Positions 37,971 to 48,971 of a DNA stretch of 58,730 nucleotides are shown here, one piece after another (within the stretch, counting starts at the first letter, position 1; each line of letters starts with the position of its first letter). The position numbers and the translations under genes are program-made. Source of the DNA: Hymenoscyphus infarciens (Eukaryota > Ascomycota > Leotiomycetes > Helotiales > Helotiaceae); NCBI GenBank assembly GCA_001414345.1, contig LLCB01000344.1:1-58730 (forward strand), in the 5' to 3' direction. The notes under the pieces are model-generated. The model was not told the DNA's origin, ran no database searches, and saw nothing but the letters and a program-made list of their open reading frames with translations.

Positions 37971-40565
37971 TTACGTCGCATTCTTAGCATGCTTCCCCTT
38001 CCCTCCTTTCCCTCTCGCAGGACCCTCTCTCTCACCCCCCAACCCTCCCCCCAAGCTCCCCCCAGCAAGACCGAGGAGTTGATCAATCAAAGCAAGTAAC
38101 TCCGGAATAGACGTAGCCTTCGCAACATCAGGAAGTGCATTCGACGCAGTAATAGTAGCTACAGGCGTCGCTTGTCCTTGAGCTGGTAGAGTGAATCGTG
38201 GGGCTTCAGATGTTACTATAGAAGCGAAAGGGGGAAGGGCGGAGGAGGAGATGGCAGTGGCGAAGGAAGTAGGTACCGGCACAGTTCTTGAGGTGATGGT
38301 TGTTGGTATGACTGGTAATAGAGAACTCCCTCCGATGGGTGTGAATTCCGGTATCGAAGATTGACCAGCCGAGTCGCCAGAAGATGTAGCAGGCAAGAGG
38401 GACGAGGATTGAATTGCTGTGGCGGTGTTCATTGGTACAGTCCTCGAGGTGATTGTTGTTGGTACGACGGGGAGAAGAGAGCCGCTAGGAGGCGTGTAAT
38501 CGGCGATTGAAGATTGTGGGGCATCGGCCGATGATTGAATGGCCGTGGCGGTATTTATTGGCACAGCTCTAGAAGTAATTGTTGTAGGCACAACAGGCAA
38601 CATAGACGCGCCGACGGGTGTATATTCCGGAACTGCTGAGCTCTCGGCGAGGGATGCTGATGCTTTCGCGGAAGAAATAAGGCTCGAAGAAGCAAGTTGG
38701 GTTGAAGCAATAGAACCCAAAGAGACAGAGAGAAGAGATCCAGTAACAGGAACGAATTCTGGGATGGAAGATGCTTCGGCAATGTTTGCTGACGGTGCTG
38801 AGATAGGTACTGAAGTGGAAGAAATGGAACCGGAAGATACGGACAGAAGAGCGCCGGTAACTGGAGCGTATTCGGGGATCGATGAGGAGGTGAGGATGGA
38901 AGAAGTTACGTCCGCCACAGCAATTTCGGCCGAAATTTTTGAACTTGAAGAGCTGATGGAAGGGGCACTCGTTGCTTGTGCCTGCGAGGAAGAAGCGGTT
39001 TTCAAAACAGACGAAGATGTAGGCGAGCTCACAACTCCAGAGCCAGCCGAGGACACGGCTCCCCACATAACAGCTGGTGTATAAACTGGAATTGGAATTG
39101 TAGATCCATAACCAGCGACTCCCCATGCTGGAGATGTTGGTGAAGTGAAGGCGGCTGGTGGGCTCGTAGTAGTCTGACTCGTAGTAAACGCAGCCAAACT
39201 TGCGCCATCTGGGCTTGCAACGCAATAACCAGCTCCATAAACATTCTTACATTGGTTGACGATTTTGGTTCCTTCTACGGTCCACATATCGATGTTTGTA
39301 AGAGTGATGTCTGTTAGAGGGACGATGTCGGAGCCGCGGATTACGATTGGTCCTCGAGAGACACCGTTGTTTACTGTTCCTGTCCAGTTTTGGAACTGGA
39401 GGGAGCTGATGGCTACGGCTCCGGTGTTTGGGGTGTTGTGGTTGTACCAGTACTGATCGATGTCTTTAAACCGTTAGTTTTGGGGATGTTATTTTAGGGA
39501 GTGAGGACTTACCGAGTGCATAAGTTGTATCATATGCCCAAAAATTCTCGAACAGAGAATTCTTGACGTAACCTGTGGCTCCTGAGCCCCCTGGGAATGT
39601 CTTGATCATGAGCATTTGGGTTGATTGATATACGTAAATGTTGCGCATCGTGATGTTGGAAACAGCTGCGGCATCCGCATCGCTGGTAAGACCTGGATAT
39701 TTGGTGAGCAATTGTTAATCCACGGGTTATGGAAAACTTACCATCAGCAGTCAATGAACCAATTGACATTCCCCCAGATTGGTTGCAATAAACCTCCTCA
39801 ATCAAGATATTCTGAGAAGGACTCTTGACCGAAATACACTCATCCCGATTCGTAACCTCAATATCGTGCATATAACAATTGTCGGTACAAATAACATCAA
39901 TCCCATCGGTTCCTCCAATATCCGGACCTCTAATTGTAATATGGTACGCCTCCATGTTTGAAACACCGTTGAAAACTAAATGGAAAGTCGGCGAATCGAC
40001 AAAAATCATATCGTGGATAGCAATGTTGGAAGAGCTGATGAATCGGAAAAGTCGAGCATTTTGGGACGAAGAGGTCATTCGTGTGATATATCCTTGACCG
40101 TTGATTGCTCCCAGGCCGTTGCTGGAGAAGACCTCGACATCTTTGGTGTTTTGGATGACAATCGCATTTCCTCCGAATACACCATCTGATGTGAGGGTGA
40201 TTAAACCATCAATTTGTAAAGCGTATGCGCTGCCTTTATTCAGGTTGACTCCGGTAGCAACTGAGAAGGTTAGTAAAATACTAAATCTGTTTTCCGAGAG
40301 TGAGAGATGTACGCGAATATGATCCTGGGGGAATATAAATGGTAGCACCACCCGCACTTGCGCATTCGCTGAATGCTTTTAAAATGGCTGGTCCAACATC
40401 AGTCGCATTATCCGCAACTCCCCCATAATCGAGAACACTGCAAACTTTTGACTTGGTAGATAATGCTGTGAGAGGGCCAACTGTAGATTTATCGACTATC
40501 GCCTGGGCCTGAGCCAGCGACGAGAAAAGGAGCGCAGGAACGACAAGCCTGAAAATGTGGAGCAT
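37971..40565 (-). CDS. Secreted GH28 rhamnogalacturonan hydrolase with repetitive Ser/Thr/Pro tail, 814 aa
   Basis: An extracellular pectin-degrading glycoside hydrolase attacking the rhamnogalacturonan backbone. Exons 40,313-40,565, 39,742-40,260, 39,513-39,692 and 37,971-39,463 sum to 2,445 bp in one frame; introns are 52, 49 and 49 bp. Residues 1-22 are a signal peptide (MLHIFRLVVPALLFSSLAQA). The right-handed beta-helix domain spans about 40-420: YIPPGSYS, GGTDGIDV (200-207), RDECISVKSP (223-232), CNQSGGMSIGSL (243-254), MIK (about 287), GAGYCVAS. DEC and SGG replace the DDC and GHG of polygalacturonases, as in rhamnogalacturonases. From about 430 it is Ser/Thr/Ala/Pro-rich, with five repeats beginning SIPEY/SIPEF/AVPEY/SIADY at about 512, 550, 594, 636 and 687, sharing LLPVVPTTITSRTVP in the last three. 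The end is Gly- then Lys-rich, not a typical GPI signal. Confidence 0.92.
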
Positions 40566-42855
40566 GATGAAAACTAGGTGTCGAACGGTAAAAATAGAAA
40601 CGAGAAGAAGTAAAAATCAACTTGTGAAATCGAATCCACAAGGTTTAAAAGAGTGTAATTGAAGAAAGACGTCTCCAGGCGCTCGCTTTCGAAAGGAATG
40701 AGTGAGAAAAAAAGGTGCAAAGAAGTCGCAAAGCAACAGAGCATGCAAGCAAAAGCAAGATGGAAATCTTGAAACGGAATGGAGGGGATGACAATATATT
40801 TTAATCAACACCGTTCTTTGGTTTCGAAACACTGGGGGGGCAGAAGTGGTGGAGGCTGCGCCTGTCACTGCTGGGCACAGGGCGCTGGGAGGTTCGCGAT
40901 GCACTCATTATGGGGCAGAAATAGGCCGAAAACATGGTTTGAGAGATGACCTTTTATGCTGAGAAGGGGCTCAGTGTGGCTGGGCTGGCGTTGTTGGTCT
41001 TGGTGCCATGTTGATGATAATGCGATGCATCGTTGGCCCTCTAATCTTAGGTGCCGTCATTGGAAGACTTGAAAGGAGATCTGCTCTGAAAATCTCGGAC
41101 GCGTACGTACTCGTCCACCGGTTTGCTCCCGAAAGAGAGAAATTTGAGGTTGTTGATGTGTCTTTGTTTGTTGGAGGGAAAGAGAAGAGGGGAAGAACTG
41201 AGGAGAGGAGAGGAGAGGAGAGGAGAGGAGAGGGGTTTAGCTATCGGATGACTAGAAACACTCCGCCCCAACTCTCCAGCTCTTCCCCAGCTCTCAGTTC
41301 GACCAGCCTCAACCCGACACCCGACAACTCTCACAATCATCGAGAAACACCAACCTTTTCCATCGCAATAATGGGGAGATTGCAGACGAAGACAATGCTG
41401 AATTAGCATCTCGTCACTCCAGACTACCTCGGCGCGCGATCGCCTCCAAAGTCATTTCAGAAGCAGATGACGCTTGCTCGATGGAGTCCATAGTACAAGG
41501 CGTAACGTAACGTACCAAGGTACCGTTGTTCTGCGAACAGAATACGAGCCGAGTAGGCGGATGATTACAAAGTAACATCATACGGTGAACATCTCGAGTA
41601 GTCAGGTTGGGGTAACTTGCGCTACAACTCCGCCATCTTGGAGAAACCATCGCGGACTTTCCGAGCACAACGGACCACACGGACATCTGCCTCTTGTTAG
41701 CGCAATACAGCATAGCATGATCCAGCGAAGTTAGAGTAGTAGAAAGGATCTCAATGCTGACAATAGTTGACCCAGCACCGAGCGAGAGCGAGCTATGACG
41801 ATGATGATGCTCCATGTTTCTGGCGATCTCCATCCTTCGGTCGCTATCCTCCTCCTATACGAACCCGAATCTCGAAGTTCACTAGGTATCTGATGAGGAT
41901 CAGATGTTGACCACCGTCTTCCTCGACATATTCAAAGGCATCGTATATTTAATATCGAGACCATATTCAGCCGAGTACAAAAATACGGATTCATTAGGGC
42001 TTGGGGTTGGTCTGCAGGTGCTGCCTTTTTGTTAGTGGTTACTCGTACTTCATAGTAGATTGGGATGCGCGATTCAAAGACGAATATTTCGGACAGAAAA
42101 GTGGCTTGATTTACACCAAGATCAACACCCAGAGTAGGTAAGTAAGTCCCTAATGAGGCTAAAGAGCGTCAAGTGCCGCTCCTGGGCTGCGACCCTGCGA
42201 CCAGTGAGCCTCACTACGGGTGGCGGGGTACCCTGAAGTGACCCCGCACATGCTGTTGGACGGCACTGTAGCCAACAAGAGCCTGTACTTCCATTGCATA
42301 CGAGATTCTGATCAATTATTCAGTTGGTGTTTGATGGTGCGTCTTTCGTTTTGCTTTTCATGTCCTCATGTCGCTGCGTTATATATATTTTATCACTCAA
42401 GCAATTGATTACATCTTTACTGGAAATCGCATGTCTGTTTCCGGAAGGGCTTAAATTTACGTTTGACCTACGATGATGAGAAAGGGTCGTTTAGCTGCCC
42501 CCGCTTCAGCGAGTTCTCTGATTGATCAACAGATCAATAGGGCCAACCTGAATACGAGGTTAGCCACGGTCAGCCAACGTCTTCACGTCATTCTTGACTG
42601 GGCAGCTGCAGATCCCGTAGATCGCGTACCTACCTACCTAGCTCCCTAGCTCTTGCCTTTCTTTGCGGATTGAATTAGGTATGTCGGAGTCAACGAGCAT
42701 AAAAGGCAACTTTTTTTCCACCTCAACTTTCTCTCTCACCCAAAACAAATCGCTTCCTTATCTTCACCCTCCCCTACCAGCCAAATAACTCTTCTCACTC
42801 ATCCTACCAAATCACACTGGTTGACATCCTCATCCTCCTCAACTCCACCCCCAAG
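40566..42855. other. Long intergenic region
   Basis: About 2.3 kb of normal composition between the divergent rhamnogalacturonase and DUF7907-like genes, so it carries both promoters. It contains a GGAGA polypurine microsatellite (41,199-41,235). Upstream of the plus-strand gene a TATA-like CATAAAAGG lies at about 42,700 and a long pyrimidine-rich tract at 42,715-42,850, as in strongly expressed fungal genes. A possible short gene at 41,414-41,833 is listed separately. Confidence 0.5.
41414..41833 (-). CDS. Hypothetical protein, 139 aa, doubtful
   Basis: An uninterrupted reading frame with ATG start at 41,833 and stop at 41,414 in DNA of normal composition. The product (MEIARNMEHHHRHSSLSLGA...) has no signal peptide, membrane segment or recognised domain. 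It could be chance: in balanced DNA a 139-codon frame is only mildly unusual, and there is no supporting neighbour or intron. Confidence 0.2.
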   Translation of the reverse strand: MEIARNMEHHHRHSSLSLGAGSTIVSIEILSTTLTSLDHAMLYCANKRQMSVWSVVLGKSAMVSPRWRSCSASYPNLTTRDVHRMMLLCNHPPTRLVFCSQNNGTLVRYVTPCTMDSIEQASSASEMTLEAIARRGSLE

Positions 42856-43449
42856 ATGCGGAAATCAGTCCTCGCCGGTCTCTTGACCTTCGTCTCCCTC
42901 GTCGCAGCCCAAGACCCCCCCTACTACGCCGTCCAATCCCCACCCTTCTACCTCGTCCTCAAATCCGAAAACACAACCATAAACGGCTCCTACCTCTCGG
43001 CCTGCCACGAAGGCGCCGCAATCGAGGGTTTCTGTCTCTCCTCCCCCTCCACCTCCGAATACTCCCAGTTCACATACAACACCTCGACCTACGAGACCAA
43101 CCCCACCTCCGGTCTCTTGACCTGGTCACTCCCAACCGGTACTTCGAATATCTCCTCTTCGATGCGATTTTCTTACAACTTGGGATCGAACGTTGCAACT
43201 CCCGTCATATTCCCTAGCGACCAGGATGCTACATTTGTGAACTTTACGGCGAATGGTCAACTTGGCATCAAGTCTTATCAGGATGATACGAAGCCCCTTC
43301 CCAATTATGTTGATGCACCGATTTTTCGATGGTACGCGTGCACCACGTACTATGAATATCTCTATCAGACTTTGGCTTGGGCTATGGGAAAGCATAAGCC
43401 CCAGAACCCTACCTGTCAGAAGGTTGAGGTTTTCAGACTTTGGGTTTGA
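42856..43449 (+). CDS. Secreted protein of DUF7907-like family, 197 aa
   Basis: A single-exon gene for a small extracellular protein. MRKSVLAGLLTFVSLVAAQ is a clear signal peptide (residues 1-18). The rest matches by recollection a fungal family of unknown function: YLVLKSENTTING, SACHEGAAIEGFCLS (about 49-63), LLTWSLP, FVNFTANGQLGIKSYQDD and, near the end, RWYACTTYYEYLYQTLAWAM with NPTCQKVEVFRLWV closing the protein. Four Cys (two early, two late) could form disulphides, and several NxS/T sites suggest N-glycosylation. The start follows CCCAAG and a pyrimidine-rich leader. The family name is from memory and should be treated as likely, not certain. Confidence 0.85.
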   Translation: MRKSVLAGLLTFVSLVAAQDPPYYAVQSPPFYLVLKSENTTINGSYLSACHEGAAIEGFCLSSPSTSEYSQFTYNTSTYETNPTSGLLTWSLPTGTSNISSSMRFSYNLGSNVATPVIFPSDQDATFVNFTANGQLGIKSYQDDTKPLPNYVDAPIFRWYACTTYYEYLYQTLAWAMGKHKPQNPTCQKVEVFRLWV

Positions 43450-44246
43450 GGGTGAATAGAAAGACTTGGTGGCAGTGCGGGGTTGGGATGGAGGGGTAAT
43501 GGGCTAGTGGGGGTATTTGATGCATTGCCTTGGAGCATAAAACCACTCTGATGGAAACTAGAATGATGATGATTGTACGCCTTAACTTAATATTAATGAA
43601 GAAACGTTCTCCTGGGTTCAGAGGAACTGCAATGGGCATCGTGAAAGTAATGCAGGTGTTTGACTTCACTAGAAAGTGTTATTGTTTTGATTCTTATCTT
43701 TCTTCTCCTCTTTCTCGAGCTTCAACTTTACAACAAAGAAAAGATTAATTTTCGTTGTTTGTTTCTCCTTTTACTTCCATATACCAGTACTTCAGCAGAA
43801 AATTGCCAGCACTGCCAAGTGGGCAGACCCACTTTCGCGGGTCAATATGCAACCGATGTATTTTTTCAAACTTCCAGTACTAGGCCATTGCGGGATAATA
43901 TGCAAATGGTCTATTTCTATCCTGGGATAGTTAATTCAAGTCAGAGGAAATATGCAACTGATGTATTCTTCTCTACAACGCAGCGAACGGTTAGAGCTCG
44001 GAGTTTCGGAGGACAACGTGATTCCACATGAAGGAAGCAAGGGAGTACTTAATAGTAAAGTACCGCCAGAACAAAAAGTCCCAAAAATTCTTGGATCCCA
44101 TACCTTAAACAAAGCTTTTACACCACACCCAAAGCAGTCCTCGATACACTTGTTGTAATTCATTCTCTCATTTCGAAGTCTGTCCCGATACCTAACAGAA
44201 CCCAAAAAAGAGAGACAACAAATAATAAAAACGAATCCCCGGAACA
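43450..44246. other. Intergenic, no gene seen
   Basis: Normal to slightly AT-rich composition between the DUF7907-like gene and the SDR fragment. Short open stretches lack any domain. It probably contains the 3' end of the first and the promoter of the second gene. Confidence 0.5.
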
Positions 44247-44605
44247 ATGACAGCTCCAAAACCGACTATTCTGCTCACCGGCGCAAACGGAGGTTTGGGG
44301 ATAGGATACGTTCAGAACCTGCTTAAATCCTCTTACGCAACAACCCACCACGCCATTTACACCATCCGTCATCCCTCTACAGCAACCACTCTCTCAACGC
44401 TCCTCTCAAAATCAGCGCCGAAATTACATTCCTATTCCATTGTCGCGCTGGACTTTAATTCCCTCGTCAATGTCCGGAAAGTAGCCTCTGAACTCAACGA
44501 GAAGATTGAGAAGGGAGAACTTGGCCCCTTGGTTCTCAACGCCGGATAGCAAGAAGCAAATGCCTCAACCTTGAAACCGCAGAGTTTCACCGAGGATAGG
44601 TATAA
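44247..44605 (+). pseudogene. Short-chain dehydrogenase/reductase, N-terminal part only, cut by a LINE
   Basis: ATG at 44,247 begins a Rossmann-fold reductase: TILLTGANGGLGIGYV (TGxxxGxG cofactor motif), a conserved LDFNSL, and LGPLVLNAG (the NAG motif) at 44,520-44,546. A TAG stop follows immediately at 44,547, where relatives have an aromatic residue before QEA; TGG-to-TAG would be one G-to-A step. The frame then continues QEANASTLKPQSFTED to about 44,597. There AT-rich LINE sequence begins. The Tyr-x-x-x-Lys catalytic half is absent downstream. NAD(P)-dependent reductase of unknown substrate, now inactive. Confidence 0.85.
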
Positions 44606-47600
44606 GTCTTACTAAGATTAGACTATATAGCTTAACTTCTTATAATAAAAGTAAGAGGAGAGAGAAAGGTACTATAGGCGCCTAGATTTAGCTAGAGACT
44701 AATAGATAAGATCCTAGTTAAAGTAGAAGCCTCTTACTTAGAAATACTTATAATCTAAAATATATAAGAACTTAAGAGAGTAGTATAGAGACTTATAAAA
44801 GACTTTTAAAGAATAGTAAAGGCTTTAATATTACTTTAAAAGCTAGATAGAAAGAGGATATAGCCTTAGTAGAATATAAAGGTTAAAAAAGCGTTAAAGG
44901 AGATAAGAAGATATAAAAGGACTTAGAAGAAGTACTAAATAGAGAGCTTAAGATAGTAGCTTAATAACGCTTTTTAAGAACTCTAAATAGTAAGTAGAAA
45001 GGCGAAGACGAAGAACTAGAGAGAGGTACTAGTAGAGATAGTAAAGGACGAAAGGAAACTCTAGATACTTAAGAAGTAAGCACGTCTTAAAAGATATATA
45101 AAACTAGAAGTACTAGTACTACTAATACTTATATTACTTAATAGAATAAAAGATAAGATCTACTAAGAGAAAGCCTATATCTTTATAAAAAAGTTCTTTT
45201 TAAAGTTAATAGCTAACTACTTAAGTGTTTCTAATAGAGACTAGAATACTAAGAGCTTCTTTAGAAGGTACTTAGTAAGCTAATATATAACTAAGAAATA
45301 TATTAAAACAGTTATAAGATTAGTATTATAAAAAGTACTAGGATTTAATATACTAGTAAACAGCTTTCTAAAAGCTTATAATAAACTACTTTATAAAGTA
45401 CTTATTATAATAGTAGAAGTAAGCTTCTACTTATAGTACTTCTTATTCTACTTCTACTATATAAAGGTAGTAGTACTAAGAAAACTAGGTAAAATAACTA
45501 AGAAGTAGAGTAAGATAGGAGCCTATTAGCTAATAGTATTACTCTTAACTATAGATAAGATTCTTAAAAAAGTAATAGTATAAAGGCTTATATAGCTTAT
45601 AAAGGAAATAGTAATACTACTAGAGCTATAAATAAGTAACTAGAAGTACTAAAATATAGAGTTAGTAATTAGAATAGTAATAGAGAGTATATATATAGTA
45701 TAAGAAAATAAGAGCTATATATCTCTAGTCTAACTAGATATAGTAGGAGCTTTTAACTAAGTAGACTATATATAGCTACTTTATATATTAAGAGAGAAAG
45801 AGGTTCTATAATAAGTAGTAATATAAATAAAGAGCTTCCTCTTTAGATAAAGAGCTATACTATTCTTTAATAGATAATTAATAGATAAAAGAGATCTTAA
45901 ATAAGGTGTCTTATAAAGATTAGTATTATTACTAATACTATTTATCTTCTTTATCTTAATATTATATAAAGACCTAGTAAGAATTAATAGGCTTATTATA
46001 TTATAGACTTTATAAATACTACAAATCTACTTATAATATTAAAAAGTATAATAGTAAACTATAAGATACTTAAGATAGCTTAGAGAGTATATAATAAGTA
46101 GGTAAATAAGTAAGAGATAGCTTTTAGCCTAGAAAAGATAGTACTTATATACTTTATAAGAATAAGAGTACTATAAAGAAAGATAGTCTAGTTTAAAGAG
46201 ATAAGGCTTATACTAGTTAAGTATATAAGGTTTCTAAAAGTAGAGCTTAATAAGAAACTAAACTAGAAGGTATACTAAGAAAGAGTTTAGAAGAAGCTTA
46301 TAATATAGACCTTTATACTTATAAGGCTTACTAGAAAAACGTAGAGAGTAGACTACTACTAAGTAAGATAGATATATATAATAGTAATAAGAAGTATAAT
46401 AGTATATAGAGTATTAGTATAGTACTATACTATACTAAAAGAAGAGAATATAAAGGGAATAGTAAAAAGCTTTTTTATATAATAATTAGAATACTTATAA
46501 GTAGTAATAAGAGTATATAAAGCTACTCTAGTTTAGAGCTTAGAAGTTAAAATAGACTATATACTAATTAACTTATATCTTAACTTATAAGTAGCTGCTT
46601 TTAAGAGGAAGTTTTAAAAGTCTAAGCTAGAAGAACTAATCTAAAATACTTATAGATATATAATAATATAGCTAAAGAGGAGAAGGAGAAGTAGACTAAT
46701 AAAGGTAGAGAAGATAATACTATACTTATAGATAGTAAGGTAAGAGTAGGAAGAGAAGTAGAGAGTAGAAGGAGTAGGATTTAAGTATAATACTATGCTT
46801 ATAGAATAGAAGAACTATCTAGAGACTTAAAAGAGAAGGACTTAAAAGAGGAACTTAATATAATATATAGAAGTATTAGATAAAGTAGACTTAGATAAGT
46901 AGAAGCTATAAAAGATTTATAAGAGGCTTACTAAAGTAAAGAGCTTACTACTTATCTAGGTATAAATAAAGGTAATAAGACTAAATACCTTCCTCTTTAT
47001 AAGAAGAGTACTAAACTAGGTTATATTATAGTATATTTATATAGATAGTAAAGAGATAGTAGAATACTTAGTTCTATTTTACTAGGATATTTTATAAGAA
47101 AGAGATATATTTATAAGAGCTTTAGAAAAGAGGATTAGAGATCTATAAGAGCTAAGAGAGGTACTAGTAGATAAGAAACTAGTACTAAGAGTAACTACTT
47201 AGCTACTTAGGCTAGAGAGACTCTAGAAGTATAGACTAGTATTAGAATTACTTAAAAAGAGAGAGAAGAGTAAGAAAGAGGTAAAAGAAAGAGAGAAATA
47301 AGAGGAGAAAGCTAAGGTATACTAGAAGATAAGACCTTAGCTCTAATAATTCTAGAGGTAAATATATCTCTTATACTACTAATATATACCTTAGTAGGTT
47401 AAATATACTAACCTACTATACTCTTCTATTATATTACTAAGTTAGAGAGATAAGCTTTAAATAGATAGTAGTAGAAACTAAAGAAGAAGAGAATTATATT
47501 TATAAAGAAGCTTAAGAGACGAAGAAGAACGAGCTAAAAAGCTATATAAACTAGAATAGAAGATATACTACTTACTCTTAGAGCTTAGCCTATAGCCTAT

Positions 47601-47970
47601 ATAGCGTAAGAATAATAATAATAATAATATAATATAAGAGTTAGGTAATAGAGAGTAAGTATATAATAGCGAGGAAGCGATATTACTATTATATATATAA
47701 TACTTATTCTTTCTCTCTATTCTCTAATTAATTACTATAGATAGTCTTAATATAGAGAGAGAGAGAAGAGAGAGAAGAGAGAGAAGAAGAGAGAAGAAGA
47801 GAGAGAGAACTTAAATTAAAAAGATATTATATTTTATAGTTATAAAAAGTACGATTTACGATTTACGATTTAGTCGTTTCCGACTTTTAGTATATACGAG
47901 ATACTATAATAACTACTTATATAAAAATTTAAATCTATAGCTAAACTACTTAGAAGTTTATTTTATTTTT
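44606..47970 (+). mobile_element. Tad-like non-LTR retrotransposon (LINE), 5'-truncated and RIPed
   Basis: Translating the plus strand through stops gives a LINE reverse transcriptase. VVVLRKLGKITKK near 45,467 matches VVVLRKPGK. YISLVXLDIVGAFNXVDY near 45,720 holds the first catalytic Asp block (X = stop). RLVLLLILFIFFILILYKDL near 45,915 matches the GSPLSPxLFxxYxxDL block. VYKATLVXSLEVKIDYILIN near 46,510 matches the IxGAYKATPxxxLExExGIPPI thumb block, and KSLLLIXVXIKVIRLNTFLF near 46,930 matches SSLLTQLRTGxIGLxAYLH. No endonuclease domain precedes the RT, as expected from 5' truncation at insertion. The 3' side has an AAT microsatellite (47,606-47,625) and an AG-rich tract (47,750-47,812). 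Edges approximate. Confidence 0.85.
47750..47812. repeat. AG-rich microsatellite
   Basis: Purine-only tract of GAGA and GAGAA units. It lies in the 3' flank of the LINE. Confidence 0.8.
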
Positions 47971-47976
47971 ATTTAA

Positions 47977-48392
47977 GAGCCTATTTAGCTCGTATAAATT
48001 ATTTAAATAGATATATAGATATTTGATAATATATTCTAAATAGTAACCTCGTATAAGTTAGTATATATTTCTCTTTATTTCTAAATATATATAAAGATTA
48101 TTTAGCTTATAGTGTATATATTAGTATATATCCTAGTAGTGAGTTATACTAAGTGCTAGTATTAGGTATAGATTAAAGATTTATATCTCTAGAAGTTTAA
48201 ATCTTTTTTTAGTAGTATATATTCTATTTATATATATACTAAGATATATAAGGTTAAACGAGGGGTTTATATCACTTTTAAATATACATGCTAAACACTA
48301 GTATATATATAGAATTGGTGTATATATATATATATATTACCTTCTGATTTTTGGTGGTGTATATCCTAGATATACACGAGCTAAACAGGCCC
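47977..48392. mobile_element. 416-bp Harbinger/Tourist-like MITE with TAA target duplication
   Basis: The right end reversed reads GGGCCTGTTTAGCTCGTGTA and the left end reads GAGCCTATTTAGCTCGTATA; they differ only by G-to-A changes. Both are flanked by TAA (47,974-47,976 and 48,393-48,395). A GGGCCTGTTT-type terminus with a 3-bp TWA duplication is characteristic of PIF/Harbinger elements and Tourist MITEs. The interior is AT-rich with TA microsatellites and no coding capacity. It lies between the LINE and the remnant of a duplicated 2EXR gene. Confidence 0.75.
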
Positions 48393-48404
48393 TAATATCT
48401 CAGG

Positions 48405-48550
48405 AGAAAAGTGCGATATCAAGTTCGTTCAGTGCGGGGTTTGTACTACACAAGGTCACTGTCTCGAGAATGTACTAGATCGGTTATCGAGAGGTATCGA
48501 AACGGATGTAATATGCAGCGTAACTGTATGGAATTAGCTAGGTAGCCAAA
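48405..48550 (+). pseudogene. C-terminal remnant of a second 2EXR gene copy
   Basis: The plus-strand translation KCDIKFVQCGVC, then ENVLDRLSRGIETDV (48,417-48,518) aligns with the C-terminus of the downstream 2EXR pseudogene (KCSIMFL..., ERALDRLFRGIETDV at about 49,976-50,070). DNA similarity continues a little past the stop (GGTAGCCAAA in both). Only about 135 bp of this copy remain; its upstream part is missing where the MITE and LINE lie. Confidence 0.75.
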
Positions 48551-48971
48551 AGAAATTGATCCTCTATTATCTGTAATAAAAGAAATATTAACCGCTAAAA
48601 CCAGTTAATTAGATCGAGGGTTACGTAGAAGTAGACGTGAATCATAAAGAGTCACGAGAAAATTATATAGGACAACAAGGAAACAAAAAATCACAGTTTC
48701 GTGTCATTTTGAGCGAGATTTCCAGCTGCGTCTGCATCTTTTTAGATTGCTTACGCTCGGTATGAATCATCCAGGGCTAGGGCTAGGGCTAGGGTCTAGC
48801 TTTTAGTTAAATAGCCCTTCTGAATACATTATAAGATACTCTGGCTACTCCACTGACACCACGTACCTGGCAACGGAATCTTCCAAGTCCCTTCCATTTC
48901 TCAAACATTCAGTACACAACACCTTCAAAGGGATACCTATTAACTTTTCAATCTCTCCCCGAGGTTAAATA
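48551..48971. other. Intergenic with telomere-like CTAGGG repeat
   Basis: No gene seen. Four tandem GGGCTA units occur at 48,773-48,797 (AGGGCTAGGGCTAGGGCTAG then GGT). The unit differs by one base from the usual fungal telomere repeat TTAGGG. Whether this is a true interstitial telomeric track or chance cannot be told. Confidence 0.45.

Noticed and set aside
38539..39084. 181-codon open frame antisense to the rhamnogalacturonase tail
   Set aside because: Low-complexity Ser/Thr/Pro coding DNA often leaves the opposite strand open; the minus-strand gene fully explains it.
41008..41406. 132-codon open frame on the plus strand
   Set aside because: Half of it is the GGAGA microsatellite; no domain, no introns, unlikely protein composition.
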